Assembly (NCBI GenBank): GCA_019416865.1
Contig: DXWL01000006.1
Location: forward strand, 10,088 to 74,087
Direction of reading: 5' to 3'
DNA length: 64,000 nt
Source: Fusobacterium sp.
Lineage (GTDB): Bacteria > Fusobacteriota > Fusobacteriia > Fusobacteriales > Fusobacteriaceae
Below, in pieces: positions 50,664 to 59,880 of the stretch. Position numbers and translations under genes: made by a program. Every line of letters begins with the position of its first letter. The first letter of the stretch is position 1. Under the pieces are notes generated by a model. The model ran no database searches, was not told where the DNA came from, and was given only the letters and a program-made list of their open reading frames with translations.

Positions 50664-51564
50664 TTATCTTCCCTCTGATTTTTTCAGCCAGTTCCACAGC
50701 AAGAAAAGTTCCTTTCTCTCTTTTTCCCCTGTGGCTTTCCTTATAAAGTTTTTCCCCATCAAAGTATATTCCTTTTATAACAATTTCATCGTTCTCTTTA
50801 TCTATAAAAGCTGAACATCCCATTGGAGTATGACATCCTCCATCAAATATTTTTGAAAATTCTCTTTCCACAGCAACAGTTTCTGTAACATCACTATCTG
50901 CTATTTCAGAAAGCATATCTAAAATTTCTTTGTCATTTTCTCTGCACTGTACACATAACGCCCCTTGAGCTGGAGCAGCCATAATCTCTTCAACTGAAAA
51001 ATATTGAGTTATTCTATCTCCAAGCCCCACTCTCAAAAGTCCTGCTGCTGCAAGAACTATTCCATCAAAATCTTCCTCTTCAAGTTTTTTAAGTCTTGTA
51101 TGAATATTTCCTCTTATTGGCTTTATCTGTGCATCAGGTCTTAAATCTTTCACTGATACAGCTCTTCTTAATGAACTTGTACCTATTATAGGGTTTTCAG
51201 GAAGCTCTGATAATTTTTTTCCACTTTTTGATACAAAAACATCTCTGTTATCTTCTCTTGCAGGAATTGCTCCACAAATAAGCCCTTCTGGACTTACAGC
51301 AGGCATATCTTTCATTGAGTGAACTGCAAGATCAATATCTTTTTCCAAAAGTTCTTTTTCTATCTCTTTTGTGAAAAAACTTTTTAAAGAAAGAGACTTG
51401 TCCCCCCAGTTTGTTCTCATATCCTTATCCCCTGTGGTAACTATAACTTTTATCTCAAAATCATATTGAGGAAATTTTTTTGAAAGCATATCTTTCACAA
51501 TCTCTGTTTGAGCCATTGCAAGAATACTTCCTCTTGAACCAATTAATATTTTTTTCTTAGACAT
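50653..51564 (-). CDS. hemC: Hydroxymethylbilane synthase
   Basis: Polymerises four porphobilinogens. The 303-residue protein has IGSRGSILAMAQTEIV, VHSMKDMPA, the substrate loop IGTSSLRRAVSVKDLRPD with RGNIHTRLKKL and the dipyrromethane cysteine in FDGGCHTPMGC (about 240-250). It feeds the fused HemD and CobA. hemA, hemB and hemL are not in the window. Confidence 0.96.
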   Translation of the reverse strand: MSKKKILIGSRGSILAMAQTEIVKDMLSKKFPQYDFEIKVIVTTGDKDMRTNWGDKSLSLKSFFTKEIEKELLEKDIDLAVHSMKDMPAVSPEGLICGAIPAREDNRDVFVSKSGKKLSELPENPIIGTSSLRRAVSVKDLRPDAQIKPIRGNIHTRLKKLEEEDFDGIVLAAAGLLRVGLGDRITQYFSVEEIMAAPAQGALCVQCRENDKEILDMLSEIADSDVTETVAVEREFSKIFDGGCHTPMGCSAFIDKENDEIVIKGIYFDGEKLYKESHRGKREKGTFLAVELAEKIRGKINEK

Positions 51565-51591
51565 TTTAATTTTACATATCCTTTCTAAACT

Positions 51592-52359
51592 TTATTTTAA
51601 ATCTTTTATAAACTTTTCTGCTGTTTTATCTATATCACAACTTACCCATGTATATTCTATTTTTGGGCGTTTTAAAACAACAGGTACAGCCCCTGTTTCC
51701 AAAGCTGCTTCTATTTTTTCAAGCTCTCCCCCTGTTTTTCCACTCTCTTTTGTTACAACATACCTTATTTTATAATTTTTATAAAGAGCCTTATTAAACT
51801 CTTTTGAAAAAGGTCCCTGTAATCCTATAATATTTTTTGCCTGTATCCCAGCTTTTTCCATCTTATCAATTGATTCTTTTACTGGAAGAACTCTAAAATA
51901 AATATTTTCCAAATTTTTCATATTTTTAAATTTTTCAATATTATTGCTTCCCAGTGTTACAAGAATATTTCCATTATCTTTACCTAAACTTTCCAAAAAT
52001 TTTACAAGTTCTTCCACATAATAAAAATCAAAGCTTTTTTCATAGCTAAGCATCTCTCTTTCAAATCTGAAATAATCTACTTTTAATTTTTTAGAAATAC
52101 TCATAGCATTTTTGGAAACTTCTACAGCATAGGGATGACTGAAATCAAAAATTCTTCTTATTCTCTTTTCTAAAATAAATTTTTCCATTTCAGATTCATC
52201 CATAGCTCCTATGTGAATCTCTGTTCCCAAATTTTCAGCAAGTTTTTTTCCATATTCACTCACTGTAGAAATTACAATCTCTTTTGTGTCTGCACCTAAA
52301 ATTTTTATTTTTTCCACAAAATCTCTGGAGTCCTTTGTCCCTCCAATTATCCAATCCAT
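51592..52359 (-). CDS. cbiJ: Cobalt-precorrin-6A reductase
   Basis: Reduces cobalt-precorrin-6A, the NAD(P)H step of corrin synthesis. The 255-residue protein has IIGGTKDSRDFVEKI at the N-terminus, FDFSHPYAVEVSKNA, LVTLGSNNIEKF, and QGPFSKEFNKALYK with VTKESGKTGGELEKI. It overlaps cbiH by one base. Confidence 0.92.
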   Translation of the reverse strand: MDWIIGGTKDSRDFVEKIKILGADTKEIVISTVSEYGKKLAENLGTEIHIGAMDESEMEKFILEKRIRRIFDFSHPYAVEVSKNAMSISKKLKVDYFRFEREMLSYEKSFDFYYVEELVKFLESLGKDNGNILVTLGSNNIEKFKNMKNLENIYFRVLPVKESIDKMEKAGIQAKNIIGLQGPFSKEFNKALYKNYKIRYVVTKESGKTGGELEKIEAALETGAVPVVLKRPKIEYTWVSCDIDKTAEKFIKDLK

Positions 52360-53096
52360 TATCCCACCTTATACCCTCTCGGTGTTATCATTTTTCCATT
52401 TTTCACAAAAGTTTTAGAATTTCCAATTATCACTATGGAAAACATATTTATTTCAAAATTAAGAAGTTCTCCCAGTGTTGTAATATCATAATTTTCCCCT
52501 TCTCTTCCTGCATTTCTTACAATTGCAGCTGGAGTATCTTTACTTTTGTATGAAAGCATAATTTTCACAGCCTCATTAATAAGATCTGGTCTGCCGTGGC
52601 TCTTAGGATTATAGAGAGAAATTACAAAATCTCCCTCTGAAGCAAGTCTTATTCTTTTCTTTATAAGCTCCCAATCTGTTAAAAGATTGCTGAGAGAGAT
52701 TGAAGCATGATCGTGCATTATAGGTGCTCCCACAATTGAGGCAGAGGCTGTGGCTGATGTTACTCCGGGAATAATTTCCACAGAAATTTCAGAATCTCCT
52801 GCTGTTTCAAGCATAATTCCTGCCATACCATATATTCCTGCATCTCCTGAACTAATCAGTGCTACAACATTTCCCTCCTGTGCCAGTCTTAATGTTTCCT
52901 CACATCTTTTAACCTCTTTTTTCATTGCAGAATGTATTACCTTTTTATTTGGAAAAAGATTTTCCACAAGAGAGATATATGTTTTATGTCCTATTAATAT
53001 ATCTGAATTTTCCATAGCTTTATAAGCTCTGAAAGTCATATTATCTTTATTTCCCGGCCCTATTCCCACAACATAGATTTTTCCTTTTTTATCCAT
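52359..53096 (-). CDS. cbiH: Cobalt-precorrin-3 C17-methyltransferase
   Basis: Contracts and methylates the ring at C17 using S-adenosylmethionine. The 245-residue tetrapyrrole methylase has IYVVGIGPGNKDNMTFRA, GDAGIYGMAG, PGVTSATASASIVGAP and HASISLSNLLTDW. The ATG at 53096 overlaps the cbiG stop in ATGGATAA; the frame further to 53120 uses a TTG and is less likely. Confidence 0.93.
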   Translation of the reverse strand: MDKKGKIYVVGIGPGNKDNMTFRAYKAMENSDILIGHKTYISLVENLFPNKKVIHSAMKKEVKRCEETLRLAQEGNVVALISSGDAGIYGMAGIMLETAGDSEISVEIIPGVTSATASASIVGAPIMHDHASISLSNLLTDWELIKKRIRLASEGDFVISLYNPKSHGRPDLINEAVKIMLSYKSKDTPAAIVRNAGREGENYDITTLGELLNFEINMFSIVIIGNSKTFVKNGKMITPRGYKVG

Positions 53097-54078
53097 ATAA
53101 CTTTTCTGTCCTTTCTTCAAAAATAGAAATTGTTATTCCTTCATATTTTAATTTTTCAGCTAAAAATTTCCCTTCTTGTCCGCTTCCTAAAAAAGCACAT
53201 GGGGCAGATACAGCTCCTACTCCCAAAGTCTTTCTTACAAATTCTGACTGTTCAAAATCTTTTTCAATTTTTTTTATCTCTTCTCTTGAAATTATAACAA
53301 GTTCTTTTTTAAAAAACTCTGCTGTTTCTAAAATTCCTTGTTCATCAGCTTTTATATCCACTGTTGCAAATTTTCTTATACTCTCCTCACAGAGATTATA
53401 TTTTTCAAAAGCATCTTTTACAGCATTGATAATTTCAGCTCCTTTTTTTCCTCTTTTACATCCTATTCCCACAATAATATTTTCTGGAATAATTTTAGAT
53501 ACCTCTATATTTTTCCTGTTAGAAATCATTATTATACCTTGAGGATTTTCATCACTTATATTTTCTGGAACCTTTATATCTACATTTTTTCCTGCAACTA
53601 TAAGACTTGTTACTTTTTTAGCACTTTCAAGACTCTCAAGTCTTCCCTGTATTTTTACAGCCACTGTATCTGCTGCAATTTTTCCTGATACATCAGAAGC
53701 AGTGGAAATAACAGGAACAGCTCCTATTATTTTTCCTAAAACTTCAGCAGCTCTGTTTGCACCTCCAAGATGTCCTGAAAGAAGAGAGATTATAAAGTTT
53801 CCTTCTTCGTCCATACTGAGTACAGCTGGATCAACATCTTTTGTTTTTATAAAAGGAGCTATTGTACGAACTGCTATCCCTGTTGCTGTAATAAAAAGAA
53901 ATGTATTATATTTTTCCAAAATAGAGCCATAAAAACTCTGAAGTTTTCCCTCAATTAAAAAAACATCTTTTCTTAAAAATTTTTCCATTGTAAAGACATC
54001 ACAGTTTTTAATATTTTCTTTTATTTTTAAAGCTTTTAATACGCCTTTTTCAGTTACAGCTATAATTCCAAGTTTCAT
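53089..54078 (-). CDS. cbiG: Cobalt-precorrin-5A hydrolase
   Basis: Opens the lactone ring and releases acetaldehyde, a step specific to the anaerobic route. The 329-residue protein has the CbiG N-terminal domain (about 1-120; VFLIEGKLQ, FITATGIAVRTIAPFI, SLLSGHLGGANRAAEVL) and the C-terminal domain (about 205-329; VGIGCKRGKKGAEI, LGVGAVSAPCAFLG). Its presence with cbiD shows the oxygen-independent pathway. Confidence 0.93.
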   Translation of the reverse strand: MKLGIIAVTEKGVLKALKIKENIKNCDVFTMEKFLRKDVFLIEGKLQSFYGSILEKYNTFLFITATGIAVRTIAPFIKTKDVDPAVLSMDEEGNFIISLLSGHLGGANRAAEVLGKIIGAVPVISTASDVSGKIAADTVAVKIQGRLESLESAKKVTSLIVAGKNVDIKVPENISDENPQGIIMISNRKNIEVSKIIPENIIVGIGCKRGKKGAEIINAVKDAFEKYNLCEESIRKFATVDIKADEQGILETAEFFKKELVIISREEIKKIEKDFEQSEFVRKTLGVGAVSAPCAFLGSGQEGKFLAEKLKYEGITISIFEERTEKLYG

Positions 54079-54080
54079 AG

Positions 54081-54845
54081 TTAATCCTTTTTTATTCCAA
54101 CTCTATATTCATGAGTAAAATATTTATCATATAATTTTGATTTTGAATATCTGTCCCCAAGAAAATCTCCTACAAGAATTTGGGCAGTTTTTGTTATCTT
54201 TTCTTCTTTTACTTTTTCACTTATATTTTCAAGTGTTCCAACAACAATTTTTTCATCTTTCCAAGATGCTCTCTGCACCACAGCAATAGGAGTTATTTTT
54301 TCATAATGTTTTAAAAGTTTTTCTACAACTTCATCTATCATCTGTACAGAAAGAAATATCGCCATTGAGGCTTTGTGAGAAGCAAGAGATTCAAGTTTTT
54401 CTCCCTCTGGAACAGGAGTTCTTCCCTCCATTCTAGTACAGATTACAGTTTGACTCACATCTGGAAGAGTAAACTCTTTTTTAAGAGCCGCTGCTGCTGC
54501 AAGAAATGAACTTACTCCGGGAATAACTTCATATTCTATTTTATGTTCGTCAAGAATATCCATCTGTTCTCTGTGAGCTCCAAATATTGCAGGATCTCCT
54601 GTATGAACTCTTGCAACTTTTTTATTATTTTTCACTGCTGTTATCATAATATCCATAACCTCTTCAAGATTTAAAACAGCACTATTATATATCTCTGCTC
54701 CTTCTTTATGACAATCTATCACTTCTTTTGGTACTAAAGAACCTGCATAGATTATTACATCAGCTTCTTTTATAACTCTCTGCCCTTTTACAGTAATAAG
54801 TTCAGGATCTCCTGGTCCAGCTCCTATGAAATATACTTTTTCCAT
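54081..54845 (-). CDS. cbiF: Cobalt-precorrin-4 C11-methyltransferase
   Basis: S-adenosylmethionine-dependent methylation at C11. The 254-residue protein has VYFIGAGPGDPELITVKG, the CbiF/CobM block IIYAGSLVPKEV, VHTGDPAIFGAHREQ and PGVSSFLAAAAALKKEFTLP. Overlaps cbiL by 22 bases. Confidence 0.94.
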   Translation of the reverse strand: MEKVYFIGAGPGDPELITVKGQRVIKEADVIIYAGSLVPKEVIDCHKEGAEIYNSAVLNLEEVMDIMITAVKNNKKVARVHTGDPAIFGAHREQMDILDEHKIEYEVIPGVSSFLAAAAALKKEFTLPDVSQTVICTRMEGRTPVPEGEKLESLASHKASMAIFLSVQMIDEVVEKLLKHYEKITPIAVVQRASWKDEKIVVGTLENISEKVKEEKITKTAQILVGDFLGDRYSKSKLYDKYFTHEYRVGIKKD

Positions 54846-55543
54846 TTTTCCACTCCTCCTTTTTTTAAAATCACAGTAGAAAAATATGGAATATTCTTTT
54901 CGTCTGCTTCGTCCAAATTAAAATATACTCTCTGTTTATCTTTTCCAGATTCTGAAACCATAATAATATTATTTTCAAGTCCAGCTTTTTTTACAGCCTC
55001 TTTAAGCTCTCTGAATTTTAAAGCTGCTTTCATAAAAACAATATTATCTGCACACTCTATCTCTTTTTCTATATCACAATTTTTATGAAGAGGAACAACC
55101 TTTAAAGTTTCATTCCCCATTACAAGAGGCAGATTAAATCTTGAGCTTATATCAGCAAAAGAGGATATTCCAGCTATTGTTGTCACCTCATGATCAGAGG
55201 ATATATTTTCAAGAAGATATACATAGGTACTGAATGTCATAGGATCTCCTATTGTTAAAAATCCAACATTTTTTCCCATACTCAAATATTCTTCCACAAC
55301 AGCTCCGTTTTTTATTCTCTCTTCCTGCCTTTTTTTTACATCAGGATTCATAGAAAATTCCATATTTATTATTTCACTTTCAGGTTTTAAATAATCTTTT
55401 GCTATTGAGTAAGCTGTACTTTCAAAATCTCTTCCTGCATCGGGAACAATTACAACATCCAACTCTTTTAATGCTTTCACTGCTTTTAGAGTCATCATTT
55501 CAGGATCTCCCACTCCTATCCCTATTCCATAAAATTTACTCAT
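54824..55543 (-). CDS. cbiL: Cobalt-precorrin-2 C20-methyltransferase
   Basis: Adds the C20 methyl group. The 239-residue protein has YGIGIGVGDPEMMTLKAV, TIGDPMTFSTYVYLL, and AGISSFADISSRFNLPLV. It acts immediately after precorrin-2 formation by CobA. Overlaps cbiT by eight bases. Confidence 0.94.
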   Translation of the reverse strand: MSKFYGIGIGVGDPEMMTLKAVKALKELDVVIVPDAGRDFESTAYSIAKDYLKPESEIINMEFSMNPDVKKRQEERIKNGAVVEEYLSMGKNVGFLTIGDPMTFSTYVYLLENISSDHEVTTIAGISSFADISSRFNLPLVMGNETLKVVPLHKNCDIEKEIECADNIVFMKAALKFRELKEAVKKAGLENNIIMVSESGKDKQRVYFNLDEADEKNIPYFSTVILKKGGVEKWKKYIS

Positions 55544-56117
55544 TAACTTCTTCTCCTTTTTCTCCTCTTATGATATAAATGGGATTCTCCCCATACATCA
55601 TTGTGTATCCTCCAATCTGCTTTCCTCTGGATACAGATATATTTATAATTTCCATATTTTTTATTTTATATTTTTTAAAAAGAGTTTGTACTTTTGAAAG
55701 AGTTTCAAGGGCTATTATATTTATAACTATTATACTCTTCTTCTTTCCCCATTCTGAAAAATATTTTATTATCTCATCAAGGTTTCCTCCTGAGCCTCCC
55801 ACAAACATTCTGTCAAAATTTTTAATACTCAAGTCATCAGGAGCTATACCATGTATTATTTCCAAATTTTTTATACCAAATTTTTCACAGTTCTTTTTGA
55901 TAAGTTCTATTCCTTCAGCTTTTCTCTCTATGGCGAACACTTTCCCTTTTTTTATATATGTTGCTGCTTCTATCCCTACAGAACCTGTTCCTGCTCCCAC
56001 ATCAATAAGCACAGATTTTTCTGATAAAGAAAGCTTTGCAACAGAAACTGCTCTCACTTCCTCTTTTGTCATAGGGACTTCCCCTCTTATAAAATCTCTG
56101 TCAGCTATATGTCCCAT
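55536..56117 (-). CDS. cbiT: Cobalt-precorrin-6B C15-methyltransferase (decarboxylating)
   Basis: Methylates C15 and decarboxylates the C12 acetate side chain. The 193-residue Rossmann-fold methyltransferase has RGEVPMTKEEVRAVSVAKL and the SAM motif LIDVGAGTGSVGIEAA (about 36-51), and GGSGGNLDEII. CbiT and CbiE are separate here, unlike the fused CobL. Confidence 0.94.
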   Translation of the reverse strand: MGHIADRDFIRGEVPMTKEEVRAVSVAKLSLSEKSVLIDVGAGTGSVGIEAATYIKKGKVFAIERKAEGIELIKKNCEKFGIKNLEIIHGIAPDDLSIKNFDRMFVGGSGGNLDEIIKYFSEWGKKKSIIVINIIALETLSKVQTLFKKYKIKNMEIINISVSRGKQIGGYTMMYGENPIYIIRGEKGEEVNE

Positions 56118-56749
56118 TATTTCTCCTTTTTAATAATAAGTACATTCATTTCATACTCTCTGTTATGTTTTTCATAATCTCTGGCATAAAACTCAGTTAT
56201 TCTCTCATCAGAGTAAGATAATCTCTCTCCACATATAAGCTTTGCATCAGGAAAATTATTTTTCATCAAAATCCTTCCTATTATATATGGAGAATTTTCT
56301 TTATCTGTAAGAAGAACTACTCCAGCTCTGCTGTTTTTAAAAACTTCTGTAATATTAAGCTCTCTTCCATGAACACTATAAAGATTATAATTTTCCCAAG
56401 TTTCACCAAGTTTTGCAAAAAGATACTGAAAAGATGATATTCCGGGTACTGTATTAAAAGATATTTCAGGAAGATTTTTTTTCAAATAATTAAGAAGGCT
56501 GTAAAAACCTGTATCTCCTGAAACAATTACAGTAATCTCTTTTTCTTTGTTATTCAAAATAAAATCTCTTGTATCTGATATTTTTTTTAGAATATATTTT
56601 TTCTGATTTTCTTTAAGAAGAGATGATATATCCTCTATATGTCTTTCTGCTCCAATTATAATATCGGCAGATTGAATACATTTTATCCCTGCCATTGTGA
56701 GATAATCTATATTTCCTGTTCCAAGTCCCACAACATTAACTTTTTTCAT
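56117..56749 (-). CDS. cbiE: Cobalt-precorrin-7 C5-methyltransferase
   Basis: Methylates C5. The 210-residue tetrapyrrole methylase has VNVVGLGTGNIDYLTMAG, the CbiE block IIIGAERHIEDI, VSGDTGFYSLLNYL and PGISSFQYLFAKLG. It overlaps cbiT by one base and cbiD by 14 bases. Confidence 0.93.
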   Translation of the reverse strand: MKKVNVVGLGTGNIDYLTMAGIKCIQSADIIIGAERHIEDISSLLKENQKKYILKKISDTRDFILNNKEKEITVIVSGDTGFYSLLNYLKKNLPEISFNTVPGISSFQYLFAKLGETWENYNLYSVHGRELNITEVFKNSRAGVVLLTDKENSPYIIGRILMKNNFPDAKLICGERLSYSDERITEFYARDYEKHNREYEMNVLIIKKEK

Positions 56750-57863
56750 TTTTTACCTCTTCTGCTAATTTATAAAATCCTCTGCTGTGTCCCAACTCTT
56801 TTTCTCCATATGAAAAAATAAGAACCTCACATCTTAAATCTTCACATCTTGTATATTCTATAAGTTTTTTAGCTGCTTTTTCAGCTATCATTTGAAACAC
56901 TTTTTTTTCTGTTACATAATCACAAGCTTCTTCCACTGTGGCTGAATTTAAAATTTTTAAAATATTTTCAGCCTTTTCTCCAACAAGAAAGGCATTAGCT
57001 CCCATAATCTCCATACGACAATCTGCTGTCCTGCTGTGAGTATTATATATTCCTCCTGCAAGTTTTACTGCTTTTCCTATATGCCCTGTAAGAATTATTC
57101 TTCTAAATCCAAGCTCTGCTGCACATTCAAACATAAAACCTGCATAGTTGCTCATAAGAACAACTCTTTCCATATCAAGCCCTAAATTTTCACAATATTT
57201 TTTCCCATGATTTCCAAAAGAAAAAATTACCCAATCATCGCCTTTATTTTCTTTAAGAACTTTAAGCTCTGTAAAAAGAGATTTTTTTAGAGCCTCTTCA
57301 CTCATAGGATTTAATATTCCTGTTGAGCCAAGAATAGAAAGACCTCCTATTACTCCCAGTTTTTCATTAAAAGTTTTTTGAGATTTTTCTTTTCCCAAAG
57401 GAATATATACTATTATTTCAAGCTTAATATCTCTGTCTTGTAAAAATTCTTTCACAGTATTTTCAAGCATTTTAAGAGGACCAGGATTTATTGCAGATTT
57501 TCCCACAGAACACTGAAGTCCTTTTTTAGTAGAAATACCAACCCCTCTTCCCCCATAAATCAAAATATTATCAAGATAATACCCTCTTTTTATATTGGGA
57601 AAATCTTTTACAACTTTTACTTTTGCACAGATATCAATTCCATTTGTTACATCAGGATCATCTCCTGAATATTTTTCTACAACAGCAGTACAAAAATGGT
57701 TTCTCTTTCTGATTTTTTTTACAGGAATTTTTAACTGTTCACCATTTAATGCTTCAATCTCTGCTGTTTTAATCTCTTTATTTTCAAAAAGAGATACAAG
57801 AGCTGCTTTTACACAAGCTGATACACAGCTCCCTGTTGTATACCCTGATTTTAAAGTTTTCAT
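56736..57863 (-). CDS. cbiD: Cobalt-precorrin-5B C1-methyltransferase
   Basis: Methylates C1 in the anaerobic pathway. The 375-residue protein has the CbiD start LKSGYTTGSCVSACVKAAL, DDPDVTNGIDI, INPGPLKML and GHIGKAVKLAGGIYNTHSRTAD in part (about 260-282). There is no aerobic homologue, which supports the oxygen-independent route. Confidence 0.94.
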   Translation of the reverse strand: MKTLKSGYTTGSCVSACVKAALVSLFENKEIKTAEIEALNGEQLKIPVKKIRKRNHFCTAVVEKYSGDDPDVTNGIDICAKVKVVKDFPNIKRGYYLDNILIYGGRGVGISTKKGLQCSVGKSAINPGPLKMLENTVKEFLQDRDIKLEIIVYIPLGKEKSQKTFNEKLGVIGGLSILGSTGILNPMSEEALKKSLFTELKVLKENKGDDWVIFSFGNHGKKYCENLGLDMERVVLMSNYAGFMFECAAELGFRRIILTGHIGKAVKLAGGIYNTHSRTADCRMEIMGANAFLVGEKAENILKILNSATVEEACDYVTEKKVFQMIAEKAAKKLIEYTRCEDLRCEVLIFSYGEKELGHSRGFYKLAEEVKNEKS

Positions 57864-58523
57864 TTAAAATCCCTCTCTCTTATACAACTGATACAAAATT
57901 CCATGAAGAACAGCAACAGCTACTGTACTTCCTCCCTTTCTTCCTTCAACTGTGATATATGGAACATCTATATTTTCAAATATTTTCTTTGAATCAGCAG
58001 CCCCTACAAATCCTACTGGAACACCTATTACAAGAGCTGGTTTTTCGATCTCTTCTTTTTCTATCATCTCTTTTAATTTATAAAGTGCTGTAGGAGCATT
58101 TCCAATAATAAAAATTTTAGTTTTACTGTCCTGTCCAGCTTTTTCCATTCCTACAATGGATCTTGTTACGCCTCTTTTTTTTGCCTCTTTTGCTGTTTCT
58201 TCGTCACTTACAAGAGAATAAGGAGTACAGTTATATTTTTTTAAGATACTTTTACTTAAACCATTTACTATCATATTTGTATCACAATAAATTCTGCAGC
58301 CTTTTTCTAAGGCTTTTTTTCCTGCTTCAACAGGATTATTTAAAAATTTTATAAGATCTGCATACTCAAAATCTGCTGTTGTATGAATAACTCTTTTTAT
58401 AATCGGAAGTTCTTCAAAAGAAAATTTTTTATTTTTCTCCCCAAGTTCTTCTGTTATTATTTCAAAACTTCTTTTTTCTATATCTTCAGGTTTTTTTATA
58501 TAATCTTTTCCTATATTATTCAT
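57864..58523 (-). CDS. cbiC: Cobalt-precorrin-8 methylmutase
   Basis: Moves the C11 methyl group to C12 to give cobyrinate. The 219-residue protein has the catalytic histidine in KRVIHTTADFEYADLI (about 44-59), IYCDTNMIVNGLSK, and PVGFVGAADSKKIF. One base separates it from cbiD. Confidence 0.95.
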   Translation of the reverse strand: MNNIGKDYIKKPEDIEKRSFEIITEELGEKNKKFSFEELPIIKRVIHTTADFEYADLIKFLNNPVEAGKKALEKGCRIYCDTNMIVNGLSKSILKKYNCTPYSLVSDEETAKEAKKRGVTRSIVGMEKAGQDSKTKIFIIGNAPTALYKLKEMIEKEEIEKPALVIGVPVGFVGAADSKKIFENIDVPYITVEGRKGGSTVAVAVLHGILYQLYKREGF

Positions 58524-59880
58524 TTTTTCCTCTCTGCTCCTTATATTTTAAAGCTCTGTCAAGAAGGTTTAAAATTATTTCTCTGCTTCCTGAAAAATAA
58601 AGATGTGGATAACCACACAAAAGATTTTTTGATTCACAACCACATCTCCAATTTCTTCCATCAGGCTTTTCTATATAAAAAGCTCTGTTTTTTATATTTT
58701 CCTCATCTTTTACTTTTGAATAATGAAACTCATGCCCCCTGCCATGAAAATTATTCCACACCACATTAATATATCCAAATCTTTTTATATTAAGTTTTTC
58801 CGTCATTACTATTTCATCATCTGTAAGATCTGTAAAATTATATTTATTTCCTTTTATATCTACAAGAGTTTTAGAAAGATAAATATATCCTCCACACTCT
58901 CCATAAATCACACCATTTTTATCATAAAAATCCTTTATTGATTTTTTCATAGAGATATTTTTTGAAAGTTCCTCAGCATAATTTTCAGGATATCCTCCTC
59001 CAAAGTAAATCATATGAATATCTTTCGGAATTTTTTTATCATATATAGGAGAAAAATATTTTATCTCTGCTCCAATATTTTTTAAAAAGTCGATATTATC
59101 ATTGTAATAAAATGAAAAAGCTTCATCTTTTGCAATTCCTATTTTTAATCCACTATACTTTTCTTTTAGATTATCTAAATTATTCTCTTTTTCATAATAT
59201 TTTGGAAAATCAAAATCTATACTTTTATAAATTTCTTCTATATCAACTGTTTTTTCTATCTCTTTTTTTAGTTTTTTTATTTTTTCATTTAAGTTTTCTA
59301 TTTCATCAGCTTGAATTAACCCAAGATGTCTGCTTGAAATCTCAATATCTTTCAAATTTGGAAGATAACCAAAGCATTTTATTTTACAGTATTTTTCAAT
59401 GGCCTCTTTCATTAACTTATATGTTTTTTCACTGGATACTCTATTTATTATTACTCCGATTATATTTACTCTTTTATCAAAATTTTGATATCCCATTATC
59501 TGTGCAGCAATACTGGTACTTTTTCCTTTTCCATCTGCCACAAGTATCACCGGAAGATTTAAGATTCTGCTTATATGGGCTGAACTTCCGTTATCAAGAG
59601 AGTTATCTATTCCGTCATAAAGTCCCATTACTCCTTCAACAATTGAAATTTTAGAATCATCACTTTCGTTGAAAAAAACTTTTTTAACTCCCTCTTCTTC
59701 CATTAAAAAATAATCAAGATTATAACTTTTATTTCCTGTTACATATTCGTGAAATTTTCCATCAATATAATCAGGACCACATTTAAAAGGAGAAACACAA
59801 AAAAAACAACTCATAAGTCCCATTGATAAAGTAGTTTTTCCTATCCCGCTGTTTGTTCCTCCCAAAAGAAACCCTTTCAT
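58516..59880 (-). CDS. cbiA: Cobyrinate a,c-diamide synthase
   Basis: ATP- and glutamine-dependent amidation of cobyrinate. The 454-residue protein has P-loop GGTNSGIGKTTLSMGL (about 7-22), CGPDYIDGKFHEYVTG and a class I glutamine amidotransferase domain with the cysteine in GVIYGECGGYIYLSK (about 325-340) and HEFHYSK later. Overlaps cbiC by eight bases and the aminotransferase-like cobD by four. Confidence 0.95.
   Translation of the reverse strand: MKGFLLGGTNSGIGKTTLSMGLMSCFFCVSPFKCGPDYIDGKFHEYVTGNKSYNLDYFLMEEEGVKKVFFNESDDSKISIVEGVMGLYDGIDNSLDNGSSAHISRILNLPVILVADGKGKSTSIAAQIMGYQNFDKRVNIIGVIINRVSSEKTYKLMKEAIEKYCKIKCFGYLPNLKDIEISSRHLGLIQADEIENLNEKIKKLKKEIEKTVDIEEIYKSIDFDFPKYYEKENNLDNLKEKYSGLKIGIAKDEAFSFYYNDNIDFLKNIGAEIKYFSPIYDKKIPKDIHMIYFGGGYPENYAEELSKNISMKKSIKDFYDKNGVIYGECGGYIYLSKTLVDIKGNKYNFTDLTDDEIVMTEKLNIKRFGYINVVWNNFHGRGHEFHYSKVKDEENIKNRAFYIEKPDGRNWRCGCESKNLLCGYPHLYFSGSREIILNLLDRALKYKEQRGKNE

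Noticed and set aside
55579..56133. 184-codon open frame on the plus strand
   Set aside because: Antisense to cbiT, which has full family motifs; low-complexity hydrophobic translation.
59112..59654. 180-codon open frame on the plus strand
   Set aside because: Antisense to cbiA; Phe/Leu/Tyr-rich translation typical of the reverse of Lys/Glu-rich genes.
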